Source of the DNA: Magnetococcales bacterium
Lineage (GTDB): Bacteria; Pseudomonadota; Magnetococcia; Magnetococcales; JADFYX01
DNA: 64,000 nucleotides
Assembly: GCA_015232405.1 (NCBI GenBank)
Contig: JADFZS010000009.1
Span: 1-64,000, forward strand
Reading direction: 5' to 3'
Positions 9,925 through 20,329 of this stretch are shown piece by piece (positions within the stretch are counted from its first letter, which is position 1; the number at the start of each line of letters is the position of its first letter). The notes beneath the pieces are model-generated. The model had not been told where the DNA came from. It searched no databases and saw only the letters and a program-made list of their open reading frames with translations. A program made the translations under genes and the position numbers.

Positions 9925-11307
9925 ATGAATAAGACCATCCTTATTGTTGATGATGAAGCACCAATAAGAACTAGCCTACGGGGTATTTTAGAAGACGAGG
10001 AGTACTTGGTAACTGAGGCTGAATCTGGTGAGACAGCCTTGGAGATACTAGCCAAAGGTAACATATCCGCTGTATTGCTGGACATTTGGATGGAGGGTAT
10101 TGATGGTATTGAGACCCTGCGCCGGATAAAGTCTAAAGATAGCAACAACCCCATTGATCAAGATGTTCCGGTTATCATCATGTCTGGTCATGGCACAATT
10201 GACACCGCAGTTTCTGCCACCAAAGAGGGTGCATATGACTTTTTGGAAAAGCCTCTCTCGTTGGATCGGGTACTGCTGTTTCTCGACCGTGCCATCAATG
10301 CTGTAGACCTGATAAAAGAGAACCGTGCCTTAAAAGCCAAGATGGAAGATGAGCTGCCACCCATGATTGGTGAATCTCCAGCTATGTCACAGCTCAAAGA
10401 GCAGATTGATAAATTGGCCCCCACCGATGGCTGGGTTTTGATTAGTGGTGAAAACGGCTCAGGTAAAGAGGTGGCAGCAAGGCAGATCCACAGTTTATCC
10501 AACCGTTGTAACGGCCCTTTCATAGCCGTAAGCTCCGCGGCCATCCCTGAAGAGCGTATTGAGGTTGAACTGTTTGGTATTGAAGAGGGTAGTTTAGGAG
10601 GCAAGCCAACCATACAGGCAGGACGATTTGAACAGGCAAGTGGTGGAACACTGTTTTTGGATGCCGTTGGTGATATGTCCTTAAGAACCCAAGCAAAAAT
10701 ATTAAGAACACTGCAAGAGAGGCGTTTTCAAAGAGTTGGTGGCAATAAATCCATCCAAGCTGATGTAAGAGTTATCGCCTCGACTAATAAAAATTTAAGC
10801 CTGGAGATTGAAGAGGGCCGTTTTCGTCAAGATCTATTCTACCGCCTTAATGTCATTCCACTACAACTGCCATCACTAAGAGAGAGACTGGATGACATCC
10901 CGACATTGATCAGCTTTTTTGCCGATCTTTTACAGCGGGATACCCAGAGCAAAAAACGGACATTTGCCCCTGCAACGGTAAAAACACTGCGTAGCTATAA
11001 CTGGCCTGGTAACGTGCGAGAGTTGAAAAATTTAGTTGAAAGACTATTGATCATGGCTCCAGGAACAATTATTCAACCGGAGGATCTGCCGGAATTTGTC
11101 CACAAAAAACAGTCAGTCCCGGCATCTACACCCTGGGGTTCATTGTTGGATATTGAAAATTTACGGGAGGCGAGGGTTGGCTTTGAGAGAATTTATTTAA
11201 AACATTTTTTAGAAAAGCATAATGGCAATATATCCAGAACATCAGAGACCATTGGCATGGAACGCTCTGCCCTTCATAGAAAGTTGAAAACTCTGGGGCT
11301 GGGCTAA
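9925..11307 (+). CDS. NtrX-like sigma-54-dependent response regulator
   Basis: REC TILIVDDEAPIRTSL; AAA+ ISGENGSGKEVAARQIHSLS; NVIPLQLPSLRER; C-terminal Fis-type HTH. Confidence 0.9.
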   Translation: MNKTILIVDDEAPIRTSLRGILEDEEYLVTEAESGETALEILAKGNISAVLLDIWMEGIDGIETLRRIKSKDSNNPIDQDVPVIIMSGHGTIDTAVSATKEGAYDFLEKPLSLDRVLLFLDRAINAVDLIKENRALKAKMEDELPPMIGESPAMSQLKEQIDKLAPTDGWVLISGENGSGKEVAARQIHSLSNRCNGPFIAVSSAAIPEERIEVELFGIEEGSLGGKPTIQAGRFEQASGGTLFLDAVGDMSLRTQAKILRTLQERRFQRVGGNKSIQADVRVIASTNKNLSLEIEEGRFRQDLFYRLNVIPLQLPSLRERLDDIPTLISFFADLLQRDTQSKKRTFAPATVKTLRSYNWPGNVRELKNLVERLLIMAPGTIIQPEDLPEFVHKKQSVPASTPWGSLLDIENLREARVGFERIYLKHFLEKHNGNISRTSETIGMERSALHRKLKTLGLG

Positions 11308-11422
11308 GATAGAGAGAAAATTATGGTAACATTTGGTTAAATAAAACTATCTTTTGCTCAATTCTGATACTTTATCCAAGGGAGCAGAGTTGCCAATTAG
11401 CTGTATAGATCCCCCCATTTAT

Positions 11423-11480
11423 TCAACCAAGGCCACTCCAATGAAAGTGTCACCTTTCACCATGAGTAGCCTTGGATTGA
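11423..11480. repeat. Long imperfect hairpin in the intergenic region upstream of the hybrid kinase
   Basis: tcaaccaaggccactc ... gagtagccttggattga arms enclosing a second palindrome tgaaagtgtcacctttca. Confidence 0.7.
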
Positions 11481-11643
11481 GATGTTCTACCAAAATCAAT
11501 TCCAACACAACAACCTTATTGTTTTTATAGCAGCAACATGCAACATATTGTAACTGATTTATTGTGTCTCAACCCTAATTCCACTATTCTGATGGGTTAA
11601 AAGCATTGGCATCTGTTTAGACTCAGAGATAAGAGGGTTAAAA

Positions 11644-14600
11644 ATGAGTAGTGAGGCTACCACAAAGCTCGCACAACCAACGACCAAGACAGGTTTTGCC
11701 TTGTGGCAAGAGGACGGCTCCCTATCTCATGTTAGCGGAGCTTTACCCACTTTAACAGCCTTCTGGCCTTCCCCGGATGCGTGGTGGGCAGATGTTCAGA
11801 AAAACATAACCCCTCCGCCCCCAACCCAATGTCCTGTCTGTGATCGTGGCAGAAGGGTAGGAATATTAAAAGTTTCACTGGTATATCCCAAGGCTCCTCG
11901 AAAAACCCCTCCCTTGCTGTTTGAAATTGAATTTTTTGGTCATCCCCATGACTGGATAGATGACAGCTATGGTGAGTTGATTTTTGTCCGTGATATCACC
12001 AAAGAGCATCAAGAGACAAAGCTGGTTCACAAAAATATTCAACAGTATGAATCCATATGTAGTTTTATTGAGGATGTTTATTATCGTATTGATCTAAAGG
12101 GTAGAATCAAATTTATCAGCCCCTCATGTGAAAAACTACTCCGTTATAGCCCCGATGAGCTGCTTGGCAAATCCATGGGTGATATCTGTGTATCACCAGC
12201 ATATTTACGAGAGCTGCTGACAATCTTGAAAAAGACCGATTCTGTCACTGATTTTGATCTGGTTTTACAGTGTAAACACAGCAACCATGTTCCCATCTCA
12301 TTAACTGCTCAGGTGGTATATGATGAAAATGGCAAACAGGTTGGTGTTGAAGGTATTTTTAGCGATATTACGGAGAGGGAGCAGCTCGATACCCTGCTTG
12401 TGGAACGAACTCGCCAGTTCCAGGAGTCCATGGCCAAGTTGGAGTTTCAAAAAAAGGCCATTGATGAGCACCATCTGATTACTGTTATCAACCAAGATGG
12501 TGTTATCGCCTATGTCAACGATAGGGTTGTGGAACTTTCACAATATTCAAAAGAGGAGTTGATAGGGCGAAACCTTGAGATTTTCAGCTCTGGCCACCAT
12601 CCAAAATCTTTTGTAAAAGAGATGTGGCGAACCATTCGCAATGGGAAAACCTGGAAAGGTGAGGTAAAAAATCGCAAAAAAAATGGTGAATTTTACTGGG
12701 TTGATGAGAGCATCACTCCATTTCTCACCTCCTCGGGACAGCCGTTTCAATACATATCAACAGCGACAGATATTTCCGAACAGATATCATCCATTGCCCG
12801 GCTTGAAGATAACCGTAAATTTCTCCACAGTATTGTTGATGCCCTTGGTGATGGCATATATGTTCTCGACCTACAAGGACAGCTACTCTCTTTAAACAAA
12901 GAGGGAGAAGAGCTATTGGGTTTTAAGGAGAGCGAATTACTGCACACAAATTTTCACAAGGCTGTCCACCACACCCGTCGGGATGGAACCCCTTTTAAAA
13001 CTTCTGACTGTACCATCCATCAGAGCCTCTTGGGGCGATCTTTTCGTAAAGAGGAGGATTATTTCATCCGTAAAGATGGCTCTTTCTTGCCCATATCTCT
13101 TGTGACATCACCTCTTATGGATGGTCAAGATATTATCGGTTCTGCAGCTATATTCCGGGATAATTCCCAAAGAGAAAAACAGCGTATCGAGCTGGAGGAG
13201 ACATGTGCGGCTGCTTTGGAGTCTTCCAGGTTGAAGTCTGAATTTTTGGCTAATATGAGCCATGAAATTCGTACTCCCATGAGTGCAATCGTCGGTATGA
13301 ACGATCTACTTATGGATACCAATTTAAGTGATGAACAGTTTGGCTTTTCCCAGATTATAAAAGAGTCTTCCATATCTCTTTTGGCGTTGATCAATGATAT
13401 TCTAGATTTCTCCAAAATTGAGGCGGGAAAAATAGACATTGAGGAGATCGACTTCTCCCCCGTAACGGTGGTAGAAGGTGCAGCAGAGCTTATGGCTGGT
13501 CTTGCCTATGAAAAAGAGCTGTCTCTGCTTACCTTTATCGACCCCAGACTGCCAAATATCCTCAAAGGAGATCCCGGCCGACTTAGACAGATGCTGTTAA
13601 ACCTCATCAATAACGCTCTTAAATTTACCGAAGATGGTGAGGTTGTGGTAAGAGCAACCATAGAGTCGGAATCTGACGATGATGTGACTGTACTCTTTTC
13701 GGTTAGCGATACTGGAGTTGGTGTCTCTAAAAAGGGCAGAAAAAGTCTATTTGAACCATTTACCCAAGCTGATAACAACACCATGAAACAGGGTGGAACT
13801 GGCTTGGGTCTGGCAATCACAAAACGGTTGACTGAGCTGATGAATGGTAAAATAGGCATTGAGAGTGAAGAGGGGCGTGGCTCCACATTCTGGTTTCAGG
13901 TCCCTTTTAAATGCTCGTCTATCACCAAAAAAAGAGACAGTAGCAGCTTGAACATCGCTCCTTTGCGAAAACGCAAAGTTCTAACTGTAATTGAGAACAA
14001 AACCGACCAGGAGGTTTTAAAACAGTATTTTCAATCTTGGGGAATTGAGGTGCAAAGATGCTCCTCATGGGAGAAGGGTGTTGCTGCCATTCGGATTGCC
14101 AACCTCAAGAGAAAGCCCTTTGATATAGTGGTTTTAACCACTGAGCTTTCCGATGAACATGCAGAGTTTATCGATATACCCGGCTTTTTAGAAGAGGAGA
14201 AAATCCTCAACAACACCCATCTTATCGCCCTTATGGAGAGGGATGATAAAGAGCAACGGGAGTTGCTGTTGGAGTCTGGCTACGGGGCTACCATCACAAA
14301 ACCGGTTTTGCAGTCGGAGTGGGTGGAAACCATGGTTGAGCTGTTGGACCCCCAAGCTATACAGCCAAAAGTAGAGGCCATTGCAAACAGTGCCGAGGTG
14401 GAAAACCAAAAGGTAATTGATCCTGACTCCTATGACGCTTTGGAGGATGGCAAGCTGCTGTTGTTGGTTGAAGATAATTTAATAAACCAAAAAGTGACCT
14501 TATTACAGCTAAAAAAACTCGGCTATGCTGCCCATACGGTGGTCAACGGCAAAGAGGCTGTAGAGGCTATTGATCAGCTGCCATACGCCCTTATTTTAAT

Positions 14601-15159
14601 GGATTGTCAAATGCCGATCATGGATGGTTTTGAGGCTACCCATGCTATACGTAACCTGGAGAAGGTAAACTCACGCCACACCCCCATAATAGCAATGACC
14701 GCAAACGCCATGAAGGGTGACCGGGAAAAATGTCTCAATGCCGGAATGGATGATTACCTCAGCAAACCTGTTGATCCTGAAAACCTTCTGAAAAAATTGC
14801 GTTACTGGATACCAAAAGGCTATGGTGAACAGGCTCCCATCGACATCAACCAACTTCGTCAGCTATTTGGTAATGATGATGGAATGATTCGCGAACTGTT
14901 GCAACATTTTATCCCTTCCTCTGAAGAGCTATTAGGCCGATTATGGGAGGCCAACCAAAATCAACAAGCAGAAGAGTTGACCCAAGCAGCAATTGAACTG
15001 CGCGAAGCCTGCACCAACCTAGGAGCAGCAAATATGGCACAGTTGGCACGAAATGCCGAGAGAGCAGTGGAAAAAAATGATTGGAAAATGGCACAAGAGA
15101 CTATGGATGCTCTAAACAGTGCTTTTGATAAAGTGGAGAATTTTGTTGCTGAGTTTTGA
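11644..15159 (+). CDS. Hybrid sensor histidine kinase (multiple PAS, HisKA, HATPase, degenerate REC, REC, degenerate Hpt-like tail)
   Basis: FLANMSHEIRTPMSAIVGM; GTGLGLAITKRLTELMNG; REC LLLVEDNLINQKVTLL...ILMDCQMPIMDG. Confidence 0.9.
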   Translation: MSSEATTKLAQPTTKTGFALWQEDGSLSHVSGALPTLTAFWPSPDAWWADVQKNITPPPPTQCPVCDRGRRVGILKVSLVYPKAPRKTPPLLFEIEFFGHPHDWIDDSYGELIFVRDITKEHQETKLVHKNIQQYESICSFIEDVYYRIDLKGRIKFISPSCEKLLRYSPDELLGKSMGDICVSPAYLRELLTILKKTDSVTDFDLVLQCKHSNHVPISLTAQVVYDENGKQVGVEGIFSDITEREQLDTLLVERTRQFQESMAKLEFQKKAIDEHHLITVINQDGVIAYVNDRVVELSQYSKEELIGRNLEIFSSGHHPKSFVKEMWRTIRNGKTWKGEVKNRKKNGEFYWVDESITPFLTSSGQPFQYISTATDISEQISSIARLEDNRKFLHSIVDALGDGIYVLDLQGQLLSLNKEGEELLGFKESELLHTNFHKAVHHTRRDGTPFKTSDCTIHQSLLGRSFRKEEDYFIRKDGSFLPISLVTSPLMDGQDIIGSAAIFRDNSQREKQRIELEETCAAALESSRLKSEFLANMSHEIRTPMSAIVGMNDLLMDTNLSDEQFGFSQIIKESSISLLALINDILDFSKIEAGKIDIEEIDFSPVTVVEGAAELMAGLAYEKELSLLTFIDPRLPNILKGDPGRLRQMLLNLINNALKFTEDGEVVVRATIESESDDDVTVLFSVSDTGVGVSKKGRKSLFEPFTQADNNTMKQGGTGLGLAITKRLTELMNGKIGIESEEGRGSTFWFQVPFKCSSITKKRDSSSLNIAPLRKRKVLTVIENKTDQEVLKQYFQSWGIEVQRCSSWEKGVAAIRIANLKRKPFDIVVLTTELSDEHAEFIDIPGFLEEEKILNNTHLIALMERDDKEQRELLLESGYGATITKPVLQSEWVETMVELLDPQAIQPKVEAIANSAEVENQKVIDPDSYDALEDGKLLLLVEDNLINQKVTLLQLKKLGYAAHTVVNGKEAVEAIDQLPYALILMDCQMPIMDGFEATHAIRNLEKVNSRHTPIIAMTANAMKGDREKCLNAGMDDYLSKPVDPENLLKKLRYWIPKGYGEQAPIDINQLRQLFGNDDGMIRELLQHFIPSSEELLGRLWEANQNQQAEELTQAAIELREACTNLGAANMAQLARNAERAVEKNDWKMAQETMDALNSAFDKVENFVAEF

Positions 15160-15171
15160 GGAATTTTTAGT

Positions 15172-16188
15172 ATGACAGATGATGTAGCAAAAAAGGAGGT
15201 TTCTAGTAAAAGCTTAAAACTAGCCGAAGAAATTCTCAATCATGCGGAGTTTATGTTGGATAGCTCTCTTACCCGGCAACAGAGGGACCACTTAAGCCGT
15301 ATTCGTCTGGCAGCCAAAGGGTTGACCGCCAATCTACAGCATGAGCTTGGTAAACAGTCTGATGAAAATATTGATCAAGATTCTCAACTGGAAAATGGGG
15401 CGATTCCCCCACTAAATGTTCTTTTGGCAGAAGACAACCCTTTTACACAAAAATTGATGGAACGCCTTTTGAGCCAAAGCCACCACAAAGTGGATATAGC
15501 AACAAACGGACAAGAGGCTTTGGATAAATTTAAAGATGGAAAATATGACTTGGTGTTGATGGATATTCGTATGCCGACCCTTGATGGGTTAGAGTCGGCA
15601 AAAGCCATGCGTAAACATCAAAAGAGCAAAAAAGAGGCAAACATACCCATTATTGCAGTAACAGCATTGGTTGATGAAGAGGATAAAAAACGTATTCTTG
15701 ATGCAGGTATCGATGGCTACCACGGCAAGCCAGTTCGCAGTAAGATCTTGAATCAAGAGATAATCCGAGTTTTAGGAATTACTCCTAATGGAACTAAGAT
15801 GAAAAAAGCGAAGAAAGAATCTAAAGAGCAACTTGTTAAGTTGGATATAACCAGCTTATTAAAAACTGTTGATAATGATTGGTCTCTGATTAAAGAGATA
15901 ACAGATCTGTTTTTTGCCGATGCTCCCAGACAGATGGAACGTATTCAAAAAGCCATAAGCACTGAAGACACAACAGAGCTTTTAGAGGCGGCCCACAGTT
16001 TAAAAGGGGCAGCAGGTGCCTTTGGTGATAGCATTGTTTATGATCTGGCCTACGAGTTGGAACAGTTGGGAAGATCCAACACCGTCGTATCGGCACAAGA
16101 GAGTCTTGACACCCTTAGTGAAGCTCTCACCTCCATGGAGAAGAATCTTCAGACTATTTTAGCGCAAAAGGGAGATTACAAGTCGTGA
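15172..16188 (+). CDS. REC-Hpt phosphorelay protein
   Basis: VLLAEDNPFTQKLMERLL...LVLMDIRMPTLDG; Hpt motif LLEAAHSLKGAAGAFG. Confidence 0.85.
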   Translation: MTDDVAKKEVSSKSLKLAEEILNHAEFMLDSSLTRQQRDHLSRIRLAAKGLTANLQHELGKQSDENIDQDSQLENGAIPPLNVLLAEDNPFTQKLMERLLSQSHHKVDIATNGQEALDKFKDGKYDLVLMDIRMPTLDGLESAKAMRKHQKSKKEANIPIIAVTALVDEEDKKRILDAGIDGYHGKPVRSKILNQEIIRVLGITPNGTKMKKAKKESKEQLVKLDITSLLKTVDNDWSLIKEITDLFFADAPRQMERIQKAISTEDTTELLEAAHSLKGAAGAFGDSIVYDLAYELEQLGRSNTVVSAQESLDTLSEALTSMEKNLQTILAQKGDYKS

Positions 16189-17423
16189 AATTGATCCAAC
16201 CTTTTCCAGGATGGCGACCTAAAGAAGAACTTGTAGAAAAAATTTCAGCTCCACCATACGATGTTCTCAATCGGCAAGAGGCATATGAGCTGGCAAAGGA
16301 CAACCCCGATTCATTTTTACATGTTTCCAAGGCAGAGATTGACCTGCCAGATGATATCTCCCCCTATGATAACAAAGTTTATGAAACAGCAAAACAACGT
16401 TACATAAGTATGCAACAAAGGGGACTCCTTAAACAGGACCCGGCCCCATACTTTTATTTTTATCGTTTGATTATGGACGGCAGGGAGCAGCTGGGTTTGG
16501 TGGCTGCGGCATCAGTTTTGGCATATGATGAAAACCGTATAAAAAAACATGAATTTACCCGCCCTGCCAAAGAGGATGATCGCACCCGGATTTCTGAAAC
16601 CCTGGGTGCTCATAGCGGCCCGGTTTTTTTAACCTATCGCCACTCAACAGCCATAGACAAAATTGCCGCAAATTGGATTTCCAGCCAAACCCCGGTTTAT
16701 GATTTTATCGCTGACGATGGTATTAAGCATACCTTATGGTTGGTTGACGATGAGATCACGATTAGTGACCTTATAGAGGCTTTTGAGGCACTTGACTGTC
16801 TTTATATCGCCGATGGTCACCACAGGTCAGCGGCAGCATCACGTGTAGCAGCCATAAGGCAAAAACAACAAGCAGACCATGGACCCAGCGGAGCTAACCG
16901 ATTTTTAAGTGTGATTTTTCCCGACAACCAGATGCGGATATTGGATTACAACCGTGTGGTTTGTGATTTAAACGGCTTGAGTCACGATGAATTTTTGGCA
17001 GCAGTGGGAGAAAATTTCACCGTCATCCCCTCCCCCACTCCGTTCAAACCCCAACAGCCGAACAGCTTTGGGATGTATATAGCCAAAAAATGGTATCAGC
17101 TAAAGTTGGAGTCTGACAAAATAGACAGTAGCAACCCGGTTGCTCGCTTGGATGTCAGCCTGTTAAACCAATATCTTCTAGAGCCAATACTGGGAATTAA
17201 AGACCCAAGGCGTGACCCAAGAATTGATTTTGTCGGTGGTATACGAGGTCTGCAAGGTCTTGTTGACCGGGTGGATTCCAAAGAGATGGAGGTAGCCTTC
17301 TCAATGTATCCCACCGCTCTATCAGAACTAATGTCAGTAGCCGACGCCGGAGAGGTAATGCCCCCCAAATCCACATGGTTTGAACCAAAACTAAGGGATG
17401 GGTTGGTGATTCAGGAGATTTGA
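16185..17423 (+). CDS. DUF1015 family protein
   Basis: Starts KLIQPFPGWRPKEELVEKISAPPYDVLNRQEA, YIADGHHRSAAASRV, RDPRIDFVGG. Confidence 0.8.
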   Translation: MKLIQPFPGWRPKEELVEKISAPPYDVLNRQEAYELAKDNPDSFLHVSKAEIDLPDDISPYDNKVYETAKQRYISMQQRGLLKQDPAPYFYFYRLIMDGREQLGLVAAASVLAYDENRIKKHEFTRPAKEDDRTRISETLGAHSGPVFLTYRHSTAIDKIAANWISSQTPVYDFIADDGIKHTLWLVDDEITISDLIEAFEALDCLYIADGHHRSAAASRVAAIRQKQQADHGPSGANRFLSVIFPDNQMRILDYNRVVCDLNGLSHDEFLAAVGENFTVIPSPTPFKPQQPNSFGMYIAKKWYQLKLESDKIDSSNPVARLDVSLLNQYLLEPILGIKDPRRDPRIDFVGGIRGLQGLVDRVDSKEMEVAFSMYPTALSELMSVADAGEVMPPKSTWFEPKLRDGLVIQEI

Positions 17424-17555
17424 AAATTTATAAACTTATACACAACTAAATGTGGTTATTTCTTGTTTTGTTACCTAAAATAGGGCTAGCATAAAACACA
17501 GTTTTGTCTCTTAAGAAAAGCCTGTGCTATTTTTTGTTTAATTTGAGGTTTTGAT

Positions 17556-17870
17556 ATGATTCAACCATTCATAGCCGAAAAAATGGATAAAATAGCCGAT
17601 TTGTGCATTCACCATAAAGTCAAGAACCTAGATCTATTTGGTTCATCTACTTCTGACTCTTTTAACCCAAACCGTAGCGATCTGGATTTTCTGGTTGAAT
17701 TTCACAAACTACCCCCTTCCCAGCATGCCGATGCTTTTTTTGGCCTTTCAGAGGATCTAGCCAATATTTTTGCCATGCAGATCGACCTGGTAGAAAAGCA
17801 GACCATAAATAACCCCTACTTGCAAAAAGCTATAGAACAGAGCAGGGTTAATATTTATGTCGAGTCTTGA
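17556..17870 (+). CDS. MntA-type minimal nucleotidyltransferase (antitoxin of an MNT/HEPN pair)
   Basis: LFGSSTSDSFNPNRSDLDFLVEF (GSX11DXD nucleotidyltransferase motif). Confidence 0.85.
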   Translation: MIQPFIAEKMDKIADLCIHHKVKNLDLFGSSTSDSFNPNRSDLDFLVEFHKLPPSQHADAFFGLSEDLANIFAMQIDLVEKQTINNPYLQKAIEQSRVNIYVES

Positions 17871-18201
17871 GGCTAAAAAATATTTTTTTGATATTCAACA
17901 GGCTTGTGAACGAATAGTCTCTTTTACAAAAAACAAAACACAAACCGAATTTTCAAGTGACGACCTTTTACGCTCAGCAGTGGAGAGGCAGTTTGAAATT
18001 ATTGGTGAGGCTCTAAATCAACTTTTAAAAAAACAACCCCACTGGGGAAATAAAATAAGTGATGTTGCTAGGATCATAGCTTTTAGAAACTACCTAATAC
18101 ATGGATACGCTAACATAGATAGTGGAATCGTTTGGGGAGTAGTAGAAACAAACATTCCTAAGCTCAAACAAGAGATAGATTTTTTACTTAAAGAAGATTA
18201 A
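17857..18201 (+). CDS. HepT-type HEPN toxin
   Basis: RX4HXY motif FRNYLIHGYANID; ERQFEIIGEALNQL; overlaps MNT gene by 14 nt. Confidence 0.85.
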   Translation: MSSLEAKKYFFDIQQACERIVSFTKNKTQTEFSSDDLLRSAVERQFEIIGEALNQLLKKQPHWGNKISDVARIIAFRNYLIHGYANIDSGIVWGVVETNIPKLKQEIDFLLKED

Positions 18202-18440
18202 ACCCCATGACATTAAACACCTAATACATCATTGTGTTTTATAAAAATTTTCGTAGTAATTAAAAATTTGATGATTTTTATATTTAGTTCATTTTGTAGT
18301 TATCAATTATAACAGATTTTTCAGACAGCACTAAAAAGCAAAACAAGGTTGATAATACTAAATATATTTATTGTGTTGAGTAATTTTGCTATGGTGGTAC
18401 ATCTACTTTTATGGAATATAAATAAACGGTGTGACACCCT

Positions 18441-19037
18441 ATGCATATTGATTTAAATGATTTAAAACCGGGCCATATTTATGGTCTTATGACCCAAATA
18501 TTGATCCCCAGGCCCATTGCCTGGGTGTTGTCGGATAATGGCAATGGTGAGTTTAATCTGGCCCCTTTTTCTTATTTTACCGGTATCAGCTCTTCACCCC
18601 CCCTTTTGATGATATCAATTGGCAAAAAGCAGGATGGTTCCAGCAAGGATACTCTGGCTAATATTGAGCATAGGGATAATTTTGTCGTGCACATTCCTGC
18701 TACCAGCCAGCAAAAAGAGGTGACAGCATCGGCAGAGCCACTTCCAGCTTTGGAGTCTGAGGTTAAAAAGCTTGGCCTGGACTTAGCCGATATAAATGGT
18801 TTTCCCCTACCCAGACTAAAGACATGCCAAATAGCCATGGCCAGTGTGAAACACCAGATAATCCGCCTTGATGGTGTTGCCCAATCCATGGTTGTAGGTA
18901 GGGTTAAATCTGTCTATATATCCGATGATGTGATCAAAGAAGGTGAACGGTTAAATGTTTCAGCACTGGCTGTAGACCCGTTATGTCGCCTTGGCTCTAG
19001 TGAGTATGGCAATTTAGGAAAAACCATTAAAGATTGA
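18441..19037 (+). CDS. Flavin reductase-like (FMN-binding split barrel) protein
   Basis: YGLMTQILIPRPIAWVLSDNGNGEFNLAPFSYFTGISSSPPLLMISIG. Confidence 0.85.
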   Translation: MHIDLNDLKPGHIYGLMTQILIPRPIAWVLSDNGNGEFNLAPFSYFTGISSSPPLLMISIGKKQDGSSKDTLANIEHRDNFVVHIPATSQQKEVTASAEPLPALESEVKKLGLDLADINGFPLPRLKTCQIAMASVKHQIIRLDGVAQSMVVGRVKSVYISDDVIKEGERLNVSALAVDPLCRLGSSEYGNLGKTIKD

Positions 19038-19200
19038 ACATATGACATGAGACAAAAAGGTTTTTTGCTTTAAACAGCACTATTTAACACTTATTGCTTA
19101 GAGTTTGCAGACAATCTTTAAAGACTGTAGAATCTAGGATAATGAGCTTGTTGTTTGTCTTGCTTTTAATGGTTGGATAGCTGGTTAGAAAAAAACCACG

Positions 19201-20229
19201 ATGAAAAAAACTCTGTTTTATGCAATTTTGCTATTTTTCAGTGCATCTATAAGTGCAATTATGGGTGAGGGTATCTTGCGTTTGGTGGACTATCAACCCC
19301 AGATACTCATACCTCCCTATCTCTATGACAACCATCCTAAAAGCTGGTGGACCTTACGCCCCGGTTTTAAGGGTAGTATAAAAAGAGGTGATAATATAGT
19401 TGACTATAATATCAACTCCCAAGGTATCAGAGCACCGTTTGATATTCCCCACAAAAGCGATGACAGACAGTCCCTTTTTATTATTGGTGACTCATTTACC
19501 TTTGGTTGGGGGGTAAATGAAGATGATTCATACGCCCGTATTCTTGCCAACAAGCTAAAGAAAAAAGATTTGGCAGTGGATGTGGTCAATCTTGGTGTTG
19601 CCGGGTTTGGTACTATGCAGTCCTATGAACGGCTTGCTGAATATGCCCAGAGGCTTGGTTCACCTGATGCCATAATTTACATGTTCTGTCCCAATGATCC
19701 AGCTGATAATATTGCTGGCAAAAAAACAGTAGTGGATGGTATCCGCATGAACGCCAACTGGAAACATAAATGGCTGTTTGTAAGAATAAGCCACGCCTAT
19801 CATTATTCCAGATTGGTGGCATTTTTTGCCGATTTTTATATGAAATATCACGGAAACCCTCGCCGTAAAATAACTGATAAGTATAACAACTCACAGCAAA
19901 ATGTTGAGGAGCTACCACCTTTTATTGCAACAAAGGGATATGTTAAGCAGTTGATAAACTGGGCTAAAGAGCGTGATATACCTCTTTTGGTGGGAACAAC
20001 CAGCAAATCTGACTATTCCAAACCGTTGCGCAGGTTTCTTTCTAAAAACAAAATTCAAATGTTTGAAGTAGAAGATATTTTTATTAACAACAAACTAAAC
20101 AAAGATGCAATCATGAACCCCAAACCAGATGGTCATTGGAACCAGCTGGGCAATAGTTTGGTGGCTTCTAAGATAGAACAAATTATTATTGATAATCACT
20201 GGTTTGCCACATCACAACCAGCCAGATAA
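19201..20229 (+). CDS. SGNH/GDSL-type hydrolase-like exported protein
   Basis: FIIGDSFTFGWGVNEDDSYARIL (GDS block) and PDGHWNQLGN (D-x-x-H block). Confidence 0.7.
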   Translation: MKKTLFYAILLFFSASISAIMGEGILRLVDYQPQILIPPYLYDNHPKSWWTLRPGFKGSIKRGDNIVDYNINSQGIRAPFDIPHKSDDRQSLFIIGDSFTFGWGVNEDDSYARILANKLKKKDLAVDVVNLGVAGFGTMQSYERLAEYAQRLGSPDAIIYMFCPNDPADNIAGKKTVVDGIRMNANWKHKWLFVRISHAYHYSRLVAFFADFYMKYHGNPRRKITDKYNNSQQNVEELPPFIATKGYVKQLINWAKERDIPLLVGTTSKSDYSKPLRRFLSKNKIQMFEVEDIFINNKLNKDAIMNPKPDGHWNQLGNSLVASKIEQIIIDNHWFATSQPAR

Positions 20230-20329
20230 AAGCTGGATTTTGCTTTTTCAAGTTTTTGGCTCATGGGGTTATGGGTCAATTCATGATGTCTTTACAGAAA
20301 CACTTTTGCCCCGTAGTATGTTTAAACAT

